Assembly (NCBI RefSeq): GCF_018760785.1
Contig: NZ_JAHHZO010000002.1
Coordinates: 558,001-622,000 of the forward strand
DNA: 64,000 bases
Origin: Rhizobium sp. CSW-27
GTDB lineage: Bacteria; Pseudomonadota; Alphaproteobacteria; Rhizobiales; Rhizobiaceae
Direction of reading: 5' to 3'
The first letter of the stretch is position 1, and each line of letters opens with the position of its first letter. A model generated the notes under the pieces. That model was not told the DNA's origin. It was given only the letters and a program-made list of their open reading frames with translations, and made no database searches. Made by a program: the position numbers and the translations under genes. Shown one piece after another: positions 1 through 8,441 of this stretch.

Positions 1-2074
1 CGCTGCTGCTGGCGAGGAAGTTGAAGGACAGTTCGCGCTCGCCGCGATCGTTCAGCTTGGTGATGCGCACATCCGCAACGGCGCGAACCTTGGAGAAGAT
101 TTCCTCCTCGATCTCCCACTGCGGCCGTGTGCGACCTTCAACCTTCATCTTCGGCACATACTGGCCGACGATCGGCAACCCGCCCAGTCCCTTGTTGACC
201 AGCGTCTTCAGCAGTGAATGCTCGATATTGCCGAGGATGACGTTGATCGTCGCCCGGCGCAGTTCCAGATCGCCCTTCGGCGAGGCGCCGCCGAGAATGA
301 AGACGCTGTCGACTCCCTCCATCGGCCGGATGATGTCATAGAGCGCGTCGGTGGTGGCCGATGTCTCCTCCAGCGTCGCGTTCGGCGGCAGTTCCACCGA
401 AAGCGTGATGCGCGATCGGTCTTCGGGCGGCAGGAAGCTGCCCGGCACCTGTGCCAGCAGCATCATCGAGCCGATCAGGAAGGCGATCGCGCCGGCCAGC
501 GTCGCATAGCGCATGTACCAGCGTTTCGTCGTGCCGGTGACGAGGCGGGTATAGGCCTTCATCAGGCGACCGTCATTGTCGTGATGGTCGTCCATCGCGT
601 CTTCGGCGCGCATCAGATAAGCGGCCATCAGGGGTGTGATGAGACGCGCCACGAGAAGCGAGAAGAAGACGGAGATTGCCACCGTCAGGCCGAACTGGAT
701 GAAGTACTGGCCCGGAATGCCCGGCATGAACGAGACCGGCACGAAGACCGCGATGATGGTGAAGCTCGTCGCAATCACCGCCAGGCCGATTTCGTCGGCA
801 GCATCGAGGGCGGCGCGGTAGGGCGTCTTGCCCATCTTGATATGACGGGCGATGTTTTCCACTTCCACGATGGCATCGTCGACGAGAATGCCGGTGGCGA
901 GTGTCAGCGCCAGGAAGCTGACGAGGTTCAGCGAAAAGCCGAGCAGGTCCATCACCCAGAAGGTGGGAATGGCCGACAACGGCAGCGCCACGGCGGAAAT
1001 CAGCGTGGCGCGCCAGTTGCGCAGGAAGAGCAGCACGACGACCACGGCCAGGATGGCGCCCTCGATCAGCGTGTGGATCGCCGCCTCGTAATTGCCGTAG
1101 GTGAAGTAGACCGAATCGTCGACCATCTGGATGCTGACATTCGGATGCGCGCTGCGAATCTGATCGAGCTGGGTGGCGACCGTTTCAGCCACCGAGACCT
1201 CGCTCGCGCCCTTGGCGCGGAACACGGCGAAGGTCACCGTCGGCTCGCCGTTGAAGCGGGAGAAGCTCTTCGGTTCCTCATAGGTATCCGTCACCGTGCC
1301 GAGGTCGGACAGCTTCACGAAGCGGTCGCTGGACAGGGCAATCGTGGTATTGGCGAGATCGGCGACGTTGCGGGCATCGCCCAGCGTGCGGATGCTCTGT
1401 TCGTTGCCGCCCACCTGACCGCGACCGGAGCCGAGATCGACATTGACGGCGCGCAGCTGCGCGTTCACGTCCGGCGCGGTGATGCCATAGGAATTCAGCT
1501 TGTCCGGATCGAGCGCGACGCGGATTTCCCGGTCGGCGCCGCCGTAACGGTCGATGCGGCCGATGCCGGGCTGTCCCTGCAGGGCGCGCTTGATGGTATC
1601 GTCAACGAACCAGGAAAGCTCCTCCAGCGTCATGTTGGGGGAGGAGACGGCGAAGGTCTGGATCGCCTGGCCCTCGACATCCACCTTGGAGACGATCGGC
1701 TCGTCCACCGAGGCGGGAAGATCGCCGCGAATGCGGTCGATGGCGTCCTTGACGTCCTGCACGGCCTCTTCGGTCGGCTTTTCAATGCGGAAGAGAACCG
1801 CCGTGCTGGACTGTCCGTCGGTGACGGTGGAGGTGATTTCGTCGACGCCGCTGATGGAGGCGACGGCATCCTCCACCTCCTTCGTCACCTGCATCTCCAG
1901 TTCGGAGGGCGAGGCGCCGCTCTGCGTGACGCTGATGGAGACCACCGGCACGTCGATATTGGGAAAGCGGGTGATCGGCAGTTTGTTGAAGGCGCCAATG
2001 CCGAGAAACACCAGCAGCGCAAAGGCCAGCAGCGGTGCGATCGGATTTCGGATCGACCAGGCGGAAAAGTTCAT
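1..2074 (-). CDS. RND efflux pump inner-membrane subunit (3' end missing)
   Basis: Proton-driven AcrB/MexB-type transporter of the resistance-nodulation-division superfamily. It would form the inner-membrane trimer of a tripartite drug or solute efflux pump. The visible N-terminal ~690 residues begin MNFSAWSIRNPIAPLL. They carry the first transmembrane helix, the porter region with the FPNIDVPVVSISV motif, and the helices with ATGILVDDAIVEVENI, where the paired aspartates of the proton relay are visible. The left window edge removes roughly the last third, judged against the usual ~1030 residues. The start lies 15 bases after the stop of the adaptor gene, so the two form an operon read leftward. 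No regulator gene is adjacent in the window. The substrate cannot be read from sequence. Confidence 0.93.
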   Translation of the reverse strand, partial: MNFSAWSIRNPIAPLLAFALLVFLGIGAFNKLPITRFPNIDVPVVSISVTQSGASPSELEMQVTKEVEDAVASISGVDEITSTVTDGQSSTAVLFRIEKPTEEAVQDVKDAIDRIRGDLPASVDEPIVSKVDVEGQAIQTFAVSSPNMTLEELSWFVDDTIKRALQGQPGIGRIDRYGGADREIRVALDPDKLNSYGITAPDVNAQLRAVNVDLGSGRGQVGGNEQSIRTLGDARNVADLANTTIALSSDRFVKLSDLGTVTDTYEEPKSFSRFNGEPTVTFAVFRAKGASEVSVAETVATQLDQIRSAHPNVSIQMVDDSVYFTYGNYEAAIHTLIEGAILAVVVVLLFLRNWRATLISAVALPLSAIPTFWVMDLLGFSLNLVSFLALTLATGILVDDAIVEVENIARHIKMGKTPYRAALDAADEIGLAVIATSFTIIAVFVPVSFMPGIPGQYFIQFGLTVAISVFFSLLVARLITPLMAAYLMRAEDAMDDHHDNDGRLMKAYTRLVTGTTKRWYMRYATLAGAIAFLIGSMMLLAQVPGSFLPPEDRSRITLSVELPPNATLEETSATTDALYDIIRPMEGVDSVFILGGASPKGDLELRRATINVILGNIEHSLLKTLVNKGLGGLPIVGQYVPKMKVEGRTRPQWEIEEEIFSKVRAVADVRITKLNDRGERELSFNFLASSS

Positions 2075-2089
2075 GGTCTCGTGTCCCCG

Positions 2090-3322
2090 TCAGTTCGCTG
2101 CGACAGAATCCGCGAAGACCGGGGCGATCCGGTCCCCGTCACGCACGAAGGCGCCGGCCTTGGCCACCACCACATCGCCGGGCTGCAGACCGCTGAGGAT
2201 CTGGACATAGCCCTTGTCCTGGATGCCGGTCTCGATCGAGACCTGCTTTACCACATTGTCCTCAACCATGCGGGCGATCGAGCCGCTGCGTTCCGTGGTC
2301 ACCGCCGATTGCGGCAGCGCCAGCGCGCTTACCTCGCTGATGATGATCTCGGCGCTTGCATACATGCCGGCCTTGGCGCCGGCATTGCCATCCACGATGA
2401 CATGCACGGCACCGAGCCGCGTCGTCTGGTCGACCACCGGCGAGACGAGGCGCACCTTGCCCTCCAGCACATTGCGTGTGCCGGCCACGGTCACCCGTGC
2501 CGTCTGGCCCGGCTTGATCCGGCCGATCTCGCTTTCGGGAACATCGGCCACCAGCTCGATCTCGCCGCTGCGGATCATGGTGAAGAGAGGCGTGCCGGCG
2601 CCGGTGGCGATGGCGCCGACCTTCGCATCGCGTGCCGAAACCACCCCGTCAACAGGGGCTTTCACATCGGTGCGCGCCAGCTTCAGGTCGATGTCGTCGA
2701 TCTGCGTGTCGACCACCCGGATGTCGGCCTCACCGACGCTCACGGCCTGTCGGGCGGCATTCAGCCGTGCCTCGGCCGCATCGGCGCTGGCGGTCAGCTG
2801 CTCGACCTGCGAGGTGGACACCGTGCCGTTGCGGCTCAGCGTAATGGCGCGGTCGCGCTGGCGGATGGCGTCCTTGGCATTGGCGTCGGCCTCGATGACC
2901 TGGGCGCGATACTGGGCAAGCGCGGCGGCCGCCTTGGCCCTGCTGGCTTCGAGCTGGCTCTTCTGCAGGATCAGCGTGTCGCTGTTCAGCGTCGCCATGA
3001 CGGCGCCCGCCTTCACCCGGTCGCCGACATCGGCGCTCAGAGTCCTGATCGACAGCCCATCGACCAGCGGCTGCACATAGACTTCCTGTACCGGGCGGAT
3101 CGTGCCGCTGGCCACAACGCTGTCGACCATCGGACGCTCGGCAGCCTTGGTGACGACAATGGCGGGAAGGCGGATCTCCGCGGCTTGCGGCTGTGCTGCG
3201 GGCTCCTGTGCCGCGAGCGGTCCGGCAAGCAGGCTGCCGGCTAGCCCCGCGGCGAAAACGGCAGTCATTGTTATGCGCGACATCATCATTGCGTCCGACC
3301 CGATTGCTTCATTCATGCTCAT
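2090..3322 (-). CDS. RND efflux periplasmic adaptor (membrane fusion protein)
   Basis: HlyD/AcrA-family adaptor that links the RND pump at 1-2074 to an outer-membrane channel. After a hydrophobic export signal ending near GPLAAQ come the first lipoyl/barrel-sandwich half (RPVQEVYVQPLVDG...), an alpha-helical hairpin of about 90 residues rich in Ala and Gln, the second lipoyl half (VKAPVDGVVSARD) and a beta-barrel ending at the MKxP-like AGAFVRDGDRI. The 410-residue length is normal for the family. The signal peptide core starts at three consecutive Met codons around 3281-3289, so the true start may be 3289 rather than 3322. Neither site has a strong Shine-Dalgarno. It is first gene of a two-gene operon. 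Confidence 0.9.
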   Translation of the reverse strand: MSMNEAIGSDAMMMSRITMTAVFAAGLAGSLLAGPLAAQEPAAQPQAAEIRLPAIVVTKAAERPMVDSVVASGTIRPVQEVYVQPLVDGLSIRTLSADVGDRVKAGAVMATLNSDTLILQKSQLEASRAKAAAALAQYRAQVIEADANAKDAIRQRDRAITLSRNGTVSTSQVEQLTASADAAEARLNAARQAVSVGEADIRVVDTQIDDIDLKLARTDVKAPVDGVVSARDAKVGAIATGAGTPLFTMIRSGEIELVADVPESEIGRIKPGQTARVTVAGTRNVLEGKVRLVSPVVDQTTRLGAVHVIVDGNAGAKAGMYASAEIIISEVSALALPQSAVTTERSGSIARMVEDNVVKQVSIETGIQDKGYVQILSGLQPGDVVVAKAGAFVRDGDRIAPVFADSVAAN

Positions 3323-3678
3323 TGACGTTGAAGAGGCGGGGTCGGAAATCCTCCACCATCCGGCGACCGATGCTGCATGTTTGCCATGCGCTCGGCGGAC
3401 CGGGCTCCCGCTCCTCCGTTCAACCTGCTGTCAGGTGGTTACGCAGGTCAGCCTGCACAAGGTCACCGGACAAGAAAACGTGATCAAGACTAGCGGTGGC
3501 CGGCGGATGGATCAACCGCAGAGAGCGAAGCCTATGCTTTCCTTCGGAAGGTGTAACGCAAAACGCGCAGCCCGGCGCCTGTCTTTCCAGGTTGTTCCTG
3601 TCGAAAAGACAGGTTTCACCTTCCCGGGACAAGCTTCGGCGGCTGCGCGCTGCAGACTTTCGGCGATGCCGCAGCGTT
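3323..3678. other. Intergenic region with a nested inverted repeat
   Basis: No convincing gene was seen in these 356 bases between the efflux adaptor and the ABC substrate-binding gene. They hold a nested inverted repeat. An outer 8-bp arm at 3546-3553 pairs with 3617-3624, an inner 9-bp arm at 3578-3586 pairs with 3605-3613, and a 4-bp hairpin at 3588-3591/3597-3600 sits at the tip. On the minus strand it would lie about 225 bases upstream of the efflux adaptor start and downstream of the transporter operon. It could be a leader RNA structure, a terminator-like element or a palindromic repeat; no known riboswitch family was recognised. Confidence 0.5.
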
Positions 3679-4671
3679 TTACTTCAGCGCTGCATTGGTG
3701 ACGTCAAGCGTATAGGCGCCTGTGGGGGCCTTGGTGATGACCGGGTCCGAGCCGCCGCCGAGCAGCGTCTTGACGGTGCGCTCGTAGTCGGCCACATCGA
3801 GCGCGCCGTTCGAGCCGGCGGTCAGCTTGGCGATTTCGCCCATCATACGCTTCTGATGCTTTTCGGTCTGGGCGCCGGAGGCATCGTTGTCGAGCACGAT
3901 GCCGGCTGCTTCATCCGGGTTCTTCTCGGCATATTTCCAGCCCTTCATCGAGGCGCGGACGAACTTGACCATCTTTTCCTTGAAGGCCGGGTCCTTCAGC
4001 TTGTCTTCCAGCACGTAGAGACCGTCTTCGAGCGTGGCGACGCCCTCGTCCTCGTACTTGAAGGTGACGAGCTGGTCCGGCTTGATGCCGGCATCGATCA
4101 CCTGCCAGTATTCGTTATAGGTCATGGTGGAGATGCAGGCGGCCTGCTTCTGCAGGAGCGGATCGACGTTGAAGCCCTGCTTCAGCACCTTCACGCCATC
4201 GGCCGAACCGTCCGTCTTGATGCCGAGCGTCGCCATCCAGGACAGGAACGGGTATTCGTTGCCGAAGAACCAGACGCCGAGCGTCTTGCCCTTGAAATCG
4301 GCGGGCTTGGTAATGCCGGTTTCCTTGAGGCAGGTCAGCATCATTCCCGACTTCTTGAACGGCTGGGCGATGTTGACGAGCGGCACACCCTTTTCGCGGG
4401 TGGCGAGTGCCGAGGGCATCCAGTCGACGATCACGTCGGCACCGCCGCCGGCGAGCACCTGTGGGGGCGCGATATCCGGGCCGCCCGGCTTGATATCGAC
4501 GTCGAGGCCTTCCTCCTTGTAGAAGCCCTTGTCCTTGGCAACGTAATAGCCGGCGAACTGGGCCTGGGTCACCCATTTCAGCTGCAGCGTCACCTTGTCG
4601 GCGGCGGCAGCCGACATGGCCGTCAGGGAGACGGCAGCGGCCAGCATCAGCGATGCAATCTTGGCTTTCAT
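3679..4671 (-). CDS. NMT1/THI5-like ABC transporter substrate-binding protein
   Basis: Periplasmic binding protein of the NMT1/THI5-like family, the type used for hydroxymethylpyrimidine, riboflavin, and pyrimidine- or purine-related ligands. It has a cleavable signal peptide (MKAKIASLMLAAAVSLTAMSAAAA) followed by KVTLQLKWVTQAQFAGYY, the typical N-terminal strand and ligand loop of the family. Mature length is about 306 residues, normal for the family. The start at 4671 is set by the signal peptide and by a GAGGGA ribosome site nine bases upstream; in-frame codons run further upstream but are not needed. It is the last gene of the transporter operon (ATPase, DUF559 gene, permease, permease, this gene). 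The neighbouring dihydropyrimidinase and RutR-like genes suggest a pyrimidine or hydantoin ligand. That specificity is inference. Confidence 0.88.
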   Translation of the reverse strand: MKAKIASLMLAAAVSLTAMSAAAADKVTLQLKWVTQAQFAGYYVAKDKGFYKEEGLDVDIKPGGPDIAPPQVLAGGGADVIVDWMPSALATREKGVPLVNIAQPFKKSGMMLTCLKETGITKPADFKGKTLGVWFFGNEYPFLSWMATLGIKTDGSADGVKVLKQGFNVDPLLQKQAACISTMTYNEYWQVIDAGIKPDQLVTFKYEDEGVATLEDGLYVLEDKLKDPAFKEKMVKFVRASMKGWKYAEKNPDEAAGIVLDNDASGAQTEKHQKRMMGEIAKLTAGSNGALDVADYERTVKTLLGGGSDPVITKAPTGAYTLDVTNAALK

Positions 4672-4696
4672 TGTTTCAGTTCCCTCTTTTTCATTG

Positions 4697-5563
4697 TTAC
4701 CTCCGCCCACCGCGGACGGATGGATGCCAGAAGGTGACGGCCCTTTCGCTGAGCGCCACCAGACCGTAGAAGACCGAGCCCGCCACCGCGGCGACCGCGA
4801 TTTCGGCCCAGACCATGTCGATGTTCGCACGCCCCACCTCGGTGGAGATGCGAAAGCCCATGCCGACGATGGGCGTGCCGAAGAATTCCGCCACGATAGC
4901 GCCGATCAGGGCCAACGTGGAGTTGATTTTCAGCGCGTTGAAGATGAAGGGCCAGGCCGCTGGCAGGCGAAGCTTCACCAGTGTCTGCCACCAGGAGGCG
5001 GCATAGGTGCACATCAGGTCGCGTTCCATGTGGCTGGCGGCAGCAAGTCCCTGCACCGTGTTCACCAGCATCGGGAAAAAGGTCATGATGACGACGACGG
5101 CGACCTTCGAGGGCCAGTCGAAGCCGAACCACATGACCATGATCGGTGCCACGCCGACGACCGGCAGCGCCGAGACGAAATTGCCGATCGGCAGCAGGCC
5201 CTTCTGCAGGAAGGGCGAACGGTCGATGAGGATTGCGACGAGAAAACCAAGCCCGCAGCCGGCGACATAACCGGTGATCACCGATTTGAGGAAGGTCTGC
5301 TGGAAATCGGCCCACAGAACCGGAACCGATCCGGCGAGCTTTGCCCAGATTGCCGTCGGTGCGGGAAGCAGGATCGGGGGAATGGAAAAGCCCAGCACCA
5401 CGCATTCCCAGATGACGATGAGAGTGATGCCGAAGATCAGCGGCACGGCGATGCCGATGGCACGCTGGGCGGCTGGTGCGGCGGGCTTCAGCCGTACCAG
5501 CCATTCGTTGAGCGCCCAGGCGCAGAGCCAGACGAGGAGCGCGGCAAACAGATAGGCGTTCAT
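4697..5563 (-). CDS. ABC transporter permease (BPD_transp_1)
   Basis: Inner-membrane permease, 288 residues, one half of a heterodimeric transmembrane domain. A hydrophobic N-terminal helix (residues 3-20) precedes about six transmembrane segments. The cytoplasmic coupling loop EAA-like stretch is visible around YAASWWQTLVKLRLPAAWPFIF, matching the SsuC/TauC/RibX type. It starts inside the last codons of the second permease gene (bases 5560-5563 are shared, ATGA type) and ends 25 bases before the binding protein start, so the genes are probably translationally coupled. The presence of two different permeases plus an NMT1-type binding protein argues for a complete importer. Confidence 0.88.
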   Translation of the reverse strand: MNAYLFAALLVWLCAWALNEWLVRLKPAAPAAQRAIGIAVPLIFGITLIVIWECVVLGFSIPPILLPAPTAIWAKLAGSVPVLWADFQQTFLKSVITGYVAGCGLGFLVAILIDRSPFLQKGLLPIGNFVSALPVVGVAPIMVMWFGFDWPSKVAVVVIMTFFPMLVNTVQGLAAASHMERDLMCTYAASWWQTLVKLRLPAAWPFIFNALKINSTLALIGAIVAEFFGTPIVGMGFRISTEVGRANIDMVWAEIAVAAVAGSVFYGLVALSERAVTFWHPSVRGGRR

Positions 5564-6441
5564 GGCTTCACCCCCATGCGCTTCAGGACGAGGCCGTGGG
5601 CTGCCCCGACGATGGAGACCAGAACGGCGGCCAGCGCGGCCGCCATGAACAGCGCCGCCCAGATCTGGATCGTCTGACCGTAATAGGAACCCGAGAGAAG
5701 CCGCGCGCCGAGCCCCGCCACAGCGCCCGTCGGCAGCTCGCCGACGATCGCCCCGACCAGCGAAATCGCGATCGCCACCTTCAGCGAGGTGAAGAGATAG
5801 GGCATGGCCGCGGGCCAGCGCAGTTTCCAGAAGGTCTGGGTGGAACTGGCATTATAGGTGTGCATCAGGTCGATCAGCAGGGTATCCGGGCTGCGCAGGC
5901 CCTTGACCATGCCGACGACGACCGGGAAGAAGGACAGATAGGTTGAGATCAGCGCCTTCGGCAAAAGACCTGAGATGCCGATCGAGTTCAGCACGACGAT
6001 GATCATCGGCGCAACCGCCAGGATCGGGATCGTCTGGCTGGCGATCACCCAGGGCATCAGCGACTTGTCCATCGCCCGGTTGTGCACGATGCCGACGGCG
6101 AGCGCGATGCCGAGCACGGTGCCCATGCCAAACCCCATCAGCGTCGCCGAAAGCGTGATCCAGGCATGGTAGACGAGGCTGCGCTTGGAGGTGACGGGCT
6201 TTGCGACCGTCGTATCCCAGAGTTCGGCAATGATCTGATGCGGCGCCGGCAGGATCGGTCGTTCCTGGCTGAAGGTCTGCGGAATAAGCTCTCCGAGGGT
6301 GACGGTGGTGCCTGCCCGTGCCGCCTGATCGCGCACGAAGGGGGCGTTGAGATAGATGACGAAGACATGCCAGATGACGAGGATCGCCGCGATGACGGTG
6401 AGGACCGGGAGGATGCGGTCGCGGAGGAGGGAGGCGGTCAT
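5560..6441 (-). CDS. ABC transporter permease (BPD_transp_1)
   Basis: Second inner-membrane permease of the NMT1-type importer, 293 residues. It has an N-terminal membrane helix (LPVLTVIAAILVIWHVFVIYL), a periplasmic linker, then about five further helices with the coupling loop TYNASSTQTFWKLRWPAAMPYLF. It overlaps the next permease by four bases. Its own first four bases (6438-6441) overlap the stop of the DUF559 gene, so a gene unrelated to transport is wedged in front of it with no spacer. Ligand specificity is inferred only from context (pyrimidine catabolism genes). Confidence 0.87.
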   Translation of the reverse strand: MTASLLRDRILPVLTVIAAILVIWHVFVIYLNAPFVRDQAARAGTTVTLGELIPQTFSQERPILPAPHQIIAELWDTTVAKPVTSKRSLVYHAWITLSATLMGFGMGTVLGIALAVGIVHNRAMDKSLMPWVIASQTIPILAVAPMIIVVLNSIGISGLLPKALISTYLSFFPVVVGMVKGLRSPDTLLIDLMHTYNASSTQTFWKLRWPAAMPYLFTSLKVAIAISLVGAIVGELPTGAVAGLGARLLSGSYYGQTIQIWAALFMAAALAAVLVSIVGAAHGLVLKRMGVKP

Positions 6442-6821
6442 GGGGTGTCCGTCTCCCGTAGAAAGGGCGCCACTTCCGTCTCCAGCATCGTGAAGATCGC
6501 GTCCGGGCAGCCGATCACGTCCGCATTGTCGAAGCGCAGGACCTTAAAGCCTTCCGCCGTCAGAAACGCATCGCGTCGATGGTCATGTCGTCGTCCATGG
6601 TCCGTCTCGTGGCTATCGCCATCGACCTCCACGATGATGCGCGCCGAAAGCCACGCAAAGTCGGCGATGTAAGGCCCGATCGGCGTTTCCCGATGGAAGC
6701 AAGCGCCGCGGGAGCGAAGGTCTCGCAGCAGATCCCACATTTCCCGCTCGGCCTTCGTCAGTTCGCGACGCAGGGTCTTGGCGCGGCGGCGCGTCTTGGC
6801 ATCGATATTGGAATGCGGCAT
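6438..6821 (-). CDS. DUF559 endonuclease-like protein inside the ABC operon
   Basis: Small protein (127 residues) of the DUF559 family, predicted to have a Vsr-like PD-(D/E)XK nuclease fold. Visible features are the helical AKTLRRELTKAEREMWDLLR segment, then FHRETPIGPYIADFAW and IIVEVDGDSHE, which supply the D...ExD catalytic pattern of the family, and a C-terminal VLRFDNADVI. The start at 6821 has a clear AGGAG site. In-frame codons continue upstream to 7061 but run through a palindromic repeat (6860-7037), so the longer version is rejected. The stop overlaps the downstream permease start by four bases. The DNA target and role are unknown. Insertion between the ATPase and permease genes is unusual. 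Confidence 0.8.
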   Translation of the reverse strand: MPHSNIDAKTRRRAKTLRRELTKAEREMWDLLRDLRSRGACFHRETPIGPYIADFAWLSARIIVEVDGDSHETDHGRRHDHRRDAFLTAEGFKVLRFDNADVIGCPDAIFTMLETEVAPFLRETDTP

Positions 6822-6859
6822 CGGGCACTCCTTTCTCAAGGTCGTCATCGCTGCCAAAA

Positions 6860-7037
6860 CCCCCTCTGGCCTGCCGGCCATCTCCCCCACAAGGGGGGAG
6901 ACCGCGCGGGGCGGGCTCAGTGCCTCAATCTCAACTTCAAACGTTCGAGCTGAACGCGAACGAGATCTCGTCCTGGTGAGGCGGGTGCTTGTGGCATTGA
7001 AGCCCCTCCCCCTTGTGGGGAGGGCTTGGGGAGGGGT
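6860..7037. repeat. Rhizobial palindromic repeat element (family B pair)
   Basis: Two facing palindromic units (about 6860-6902 and 7000-7037), each centred on a CTCCCCC...GGGGGAG-like hairpin, enclose about 95 bases of unrelated sequence. They match the style of the rhizobial intergenic mosaic elements. The same unit recurs in this window near 8442-8625 and 61630-61802. It fills nearly the whole gap between the ABC ATPase gene and the DUF559 gene, and its transcript would fold strongly within the operon mRNA. Confidence 0.75.
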
Positions 7038-7050
7038 CTTTTGCTGAAGC

Positions 7051-7839
7051 CTACTCCTCATAACTATGCCCCGCCTTCAGGCCCTCGCGGACGCGGTGGG
7101 CGATTTCCAGGAATTCCGGCGTGTCGCGGATCTCCAGCGGCCGTTCGCGGGGAAGGGTGGATTCGATCACGTCGGTCACCCGGCCGGGCCGCGGGCTCAT
7201 CACCACGATGCGGGTGGATAGGTAGACCGCCTCGGGGATCGAGTGGGTGACGAAGCAGATCGTCTTGTTGGTCTTGTCCCACAGCTTCAGAAGCTGTTCG
7301 TTCAGGTGGTCGCGGACGATTTCGTCCAGTGCGCCGAAGGGTTCGTCCATCAAGAGCAGGTCGGCATCGAAGGCGAGCGCGCGGGCGATCGAGGCGCGCT
7401 GCTGCATGCCGCCGGAGAGCTGCCAGGGATATTTCTTGCCGAAGCCCGAGAGGTTGACGAGGTCGAGCATCTCAGCGATGCGCGTCTTCTGCTCGTCGGC
7501 GCTGTAGCCCATGATTTCCAGCGGCAGCGCGATGTTCTTTTCGATGGTGCGCCAGGGATAAAGGGCGGCTGCCTGGAAGACATAACCGTAGGCGCGGGCG
7601 AGGCGGGCATTTTCCGGCGTCATGCCGTTGATTTCGATCGAGCCGGTGGTGTGCTTTTCCAGATCGGCGATCACGCGCAAAAACGTGGTCTTGCCGCAGC
7701 CGGAGGGGCCGATGAAGGAGACGAAGTCCCCCTTCCTGATATCGAGATTAACGCCGGTCAGCGCATGCACCGGCCCGTCATTCGTGTCGAAGGTCAGGCC
7801 GAGATCGCGGGCGGAAACGACGGAGGCGGCGCTTGTCAT
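7051..7839 (-). CDS. ABC transporter ATP-binding protein (SsuB/TauB/RibZ type)
   Basis: ATPase of the NMT1-type importer, 262 residues. All nucleotide-binding motifs are present: Walker A GPSGCGKTT, Q-loop YGYVFQAAALYPW, signature LSGGMQQRASIARAL, Walker B LLLMDEPFGALDE, and the switch histidine in CFVTHSIPEAVYL. The ATG at 7839 is chosen because GGAG lies about ten bases upstream; a GTG three codons earlier (7848) is possible. It is the first gene of the leftward operon, but a 200-base repeat-filled gap and the DUF559 gene separate it from the permeases. The upstream gap to the divergent cupin gene (7840-7963) contains one TGGTCAG half-site (about 7868-7874) similar to half a RutR box. Confidence 0.92.
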   Translation of the reverse strand: MTSAASVVSARDLGLTFDTNDGPVHALTGVNLDIRKGDFVSFIGPSGCGKTTFLRVIADLEKHTTGSIEINGMTPENARLARAYGYVFQAAALYPWRTIEKNIALPLEIMGYSADEQKTRIAEMLDLVNLSGFGKKYPWQLSGGMQQRASIARALAFDADLLLMDEPFGALDEIVRDHLNEQLLKLWDKTNKTICFVTHSIPEAVYLSTRIVVMSPRPGRVTDVIESTLPRERPLEIRDTPEFLEIAHRVREGLKAGHSYEE

Positions 7840-7963
7840 GCAAAACACTCCGGCGGGGACTGGGAAATGGTCAGGGGCATTTTATCTGCTATCTTCTGTG
7901 GCTGTGGCCGAACCGGCAGGTCTTGGGAGCCGCCGCCGGAGAGCCGGATGGAGGATTTCTGAC

Positions 7964-8374
7964 ATGGACGCATCATCGAAGCCCACCTGCCGGCTGGTGA
8001 AGCCGGGCGCGACCTATGCCGGCAAGCAGGGGCTGAGTTACTTTGAAGGCATCGCGGCCGAGACGGTGGGGGCCCAGGGCATCTGCATGCATATTCTGAC
8101 GATGCCGCCCGGCGCGCGCGCCAAGGCGCATCTGCACGAGAACCACGAGACGGCGATCTACATGCTCTCCGGCCGCGTCGACACCTGGTATGGCGAATGG
8201 CTGGAGCACCATGTGGTGGTGAGCGCCGGCGAACTTTTCTACATTCCGGCCGGGGTGCCGCACCTTCCCGCCAATTCCTTCGATGAACCTGCGACAGCGA
8301 TCATTGCCCGCACCGACCCCAACGAACAGGAAAGCGTCGTGCTTTTGCCGGAACTGGATGCGCTGGCGCGGTGA
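7964..8374 (+). CDS. Single-domain cupin protein
   Basis: Small cupin_2 protein, 136 residues. The metal-binding cupin motif 1 is visible as GARAKAHLHENHETAIYMLSG (two His, Glu and the later His form the usual metal site), with motif 2 as FYIPAGVPHLPANS. The start is set by a GGAGG site nine bases upstream. It is divergent from the ABC importer operon and shares a 124-base promoter region with it. The fold is clear; the reaction is not. It could be an isomerase, a small dioxygenase-like enzyme, or a ligand sensor for the catabolic block. Confidence 0.85.
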   Translation: MDASSKPTCRLVKPGATYAGKQGLSYFEGIAAETVGAQGICMHILTMPPGARAKAHLHENHETAIYMLSGRVDTWYGEWLEHHVVVSAGELFYIPAGVPHLPANSFDEPATAIIARTDPNEQESVVLLPELDALAR

Positions 8375-8441
8375 GGGTTTTCGGGCTTTGAGGGCCGCGG
8401 GGGCGTGGTGCCGGATGGGGGAGGTTTGCGGGTGGGGCTTA

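Noticed and set aside
218..3244. A 1008-codon open frame on the plus strand opposite the RND pump and adaptor.
   Set aside because: The minus strand has clear RND and adaptor motifs. The plus frame is His/Arg/Gly-rich with no domain; it stays open because of the third-position GC bias.
3546..3624. The nested structure considered as an NMT1-motif (xanthine) riboswitch for the importer.
   Set aside because: It lies downstream of the binding-protein gene, not in the leader of the importer operon, and no consensus match could be shown by eye.
3420..3632. A 70-codon minus-strand frame between the efflux and ABC genes.
   Set aside because: It coincides with the nested inverted repeat, has no ribosome site and no family resemblance.
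6822..7061. An N-terminal extension of the first DUF559 protein to 207 residues.
   Set aside because: The extra codons run through the palindromic repeat, and a strong ribosome site precedes the ATG at 6821.
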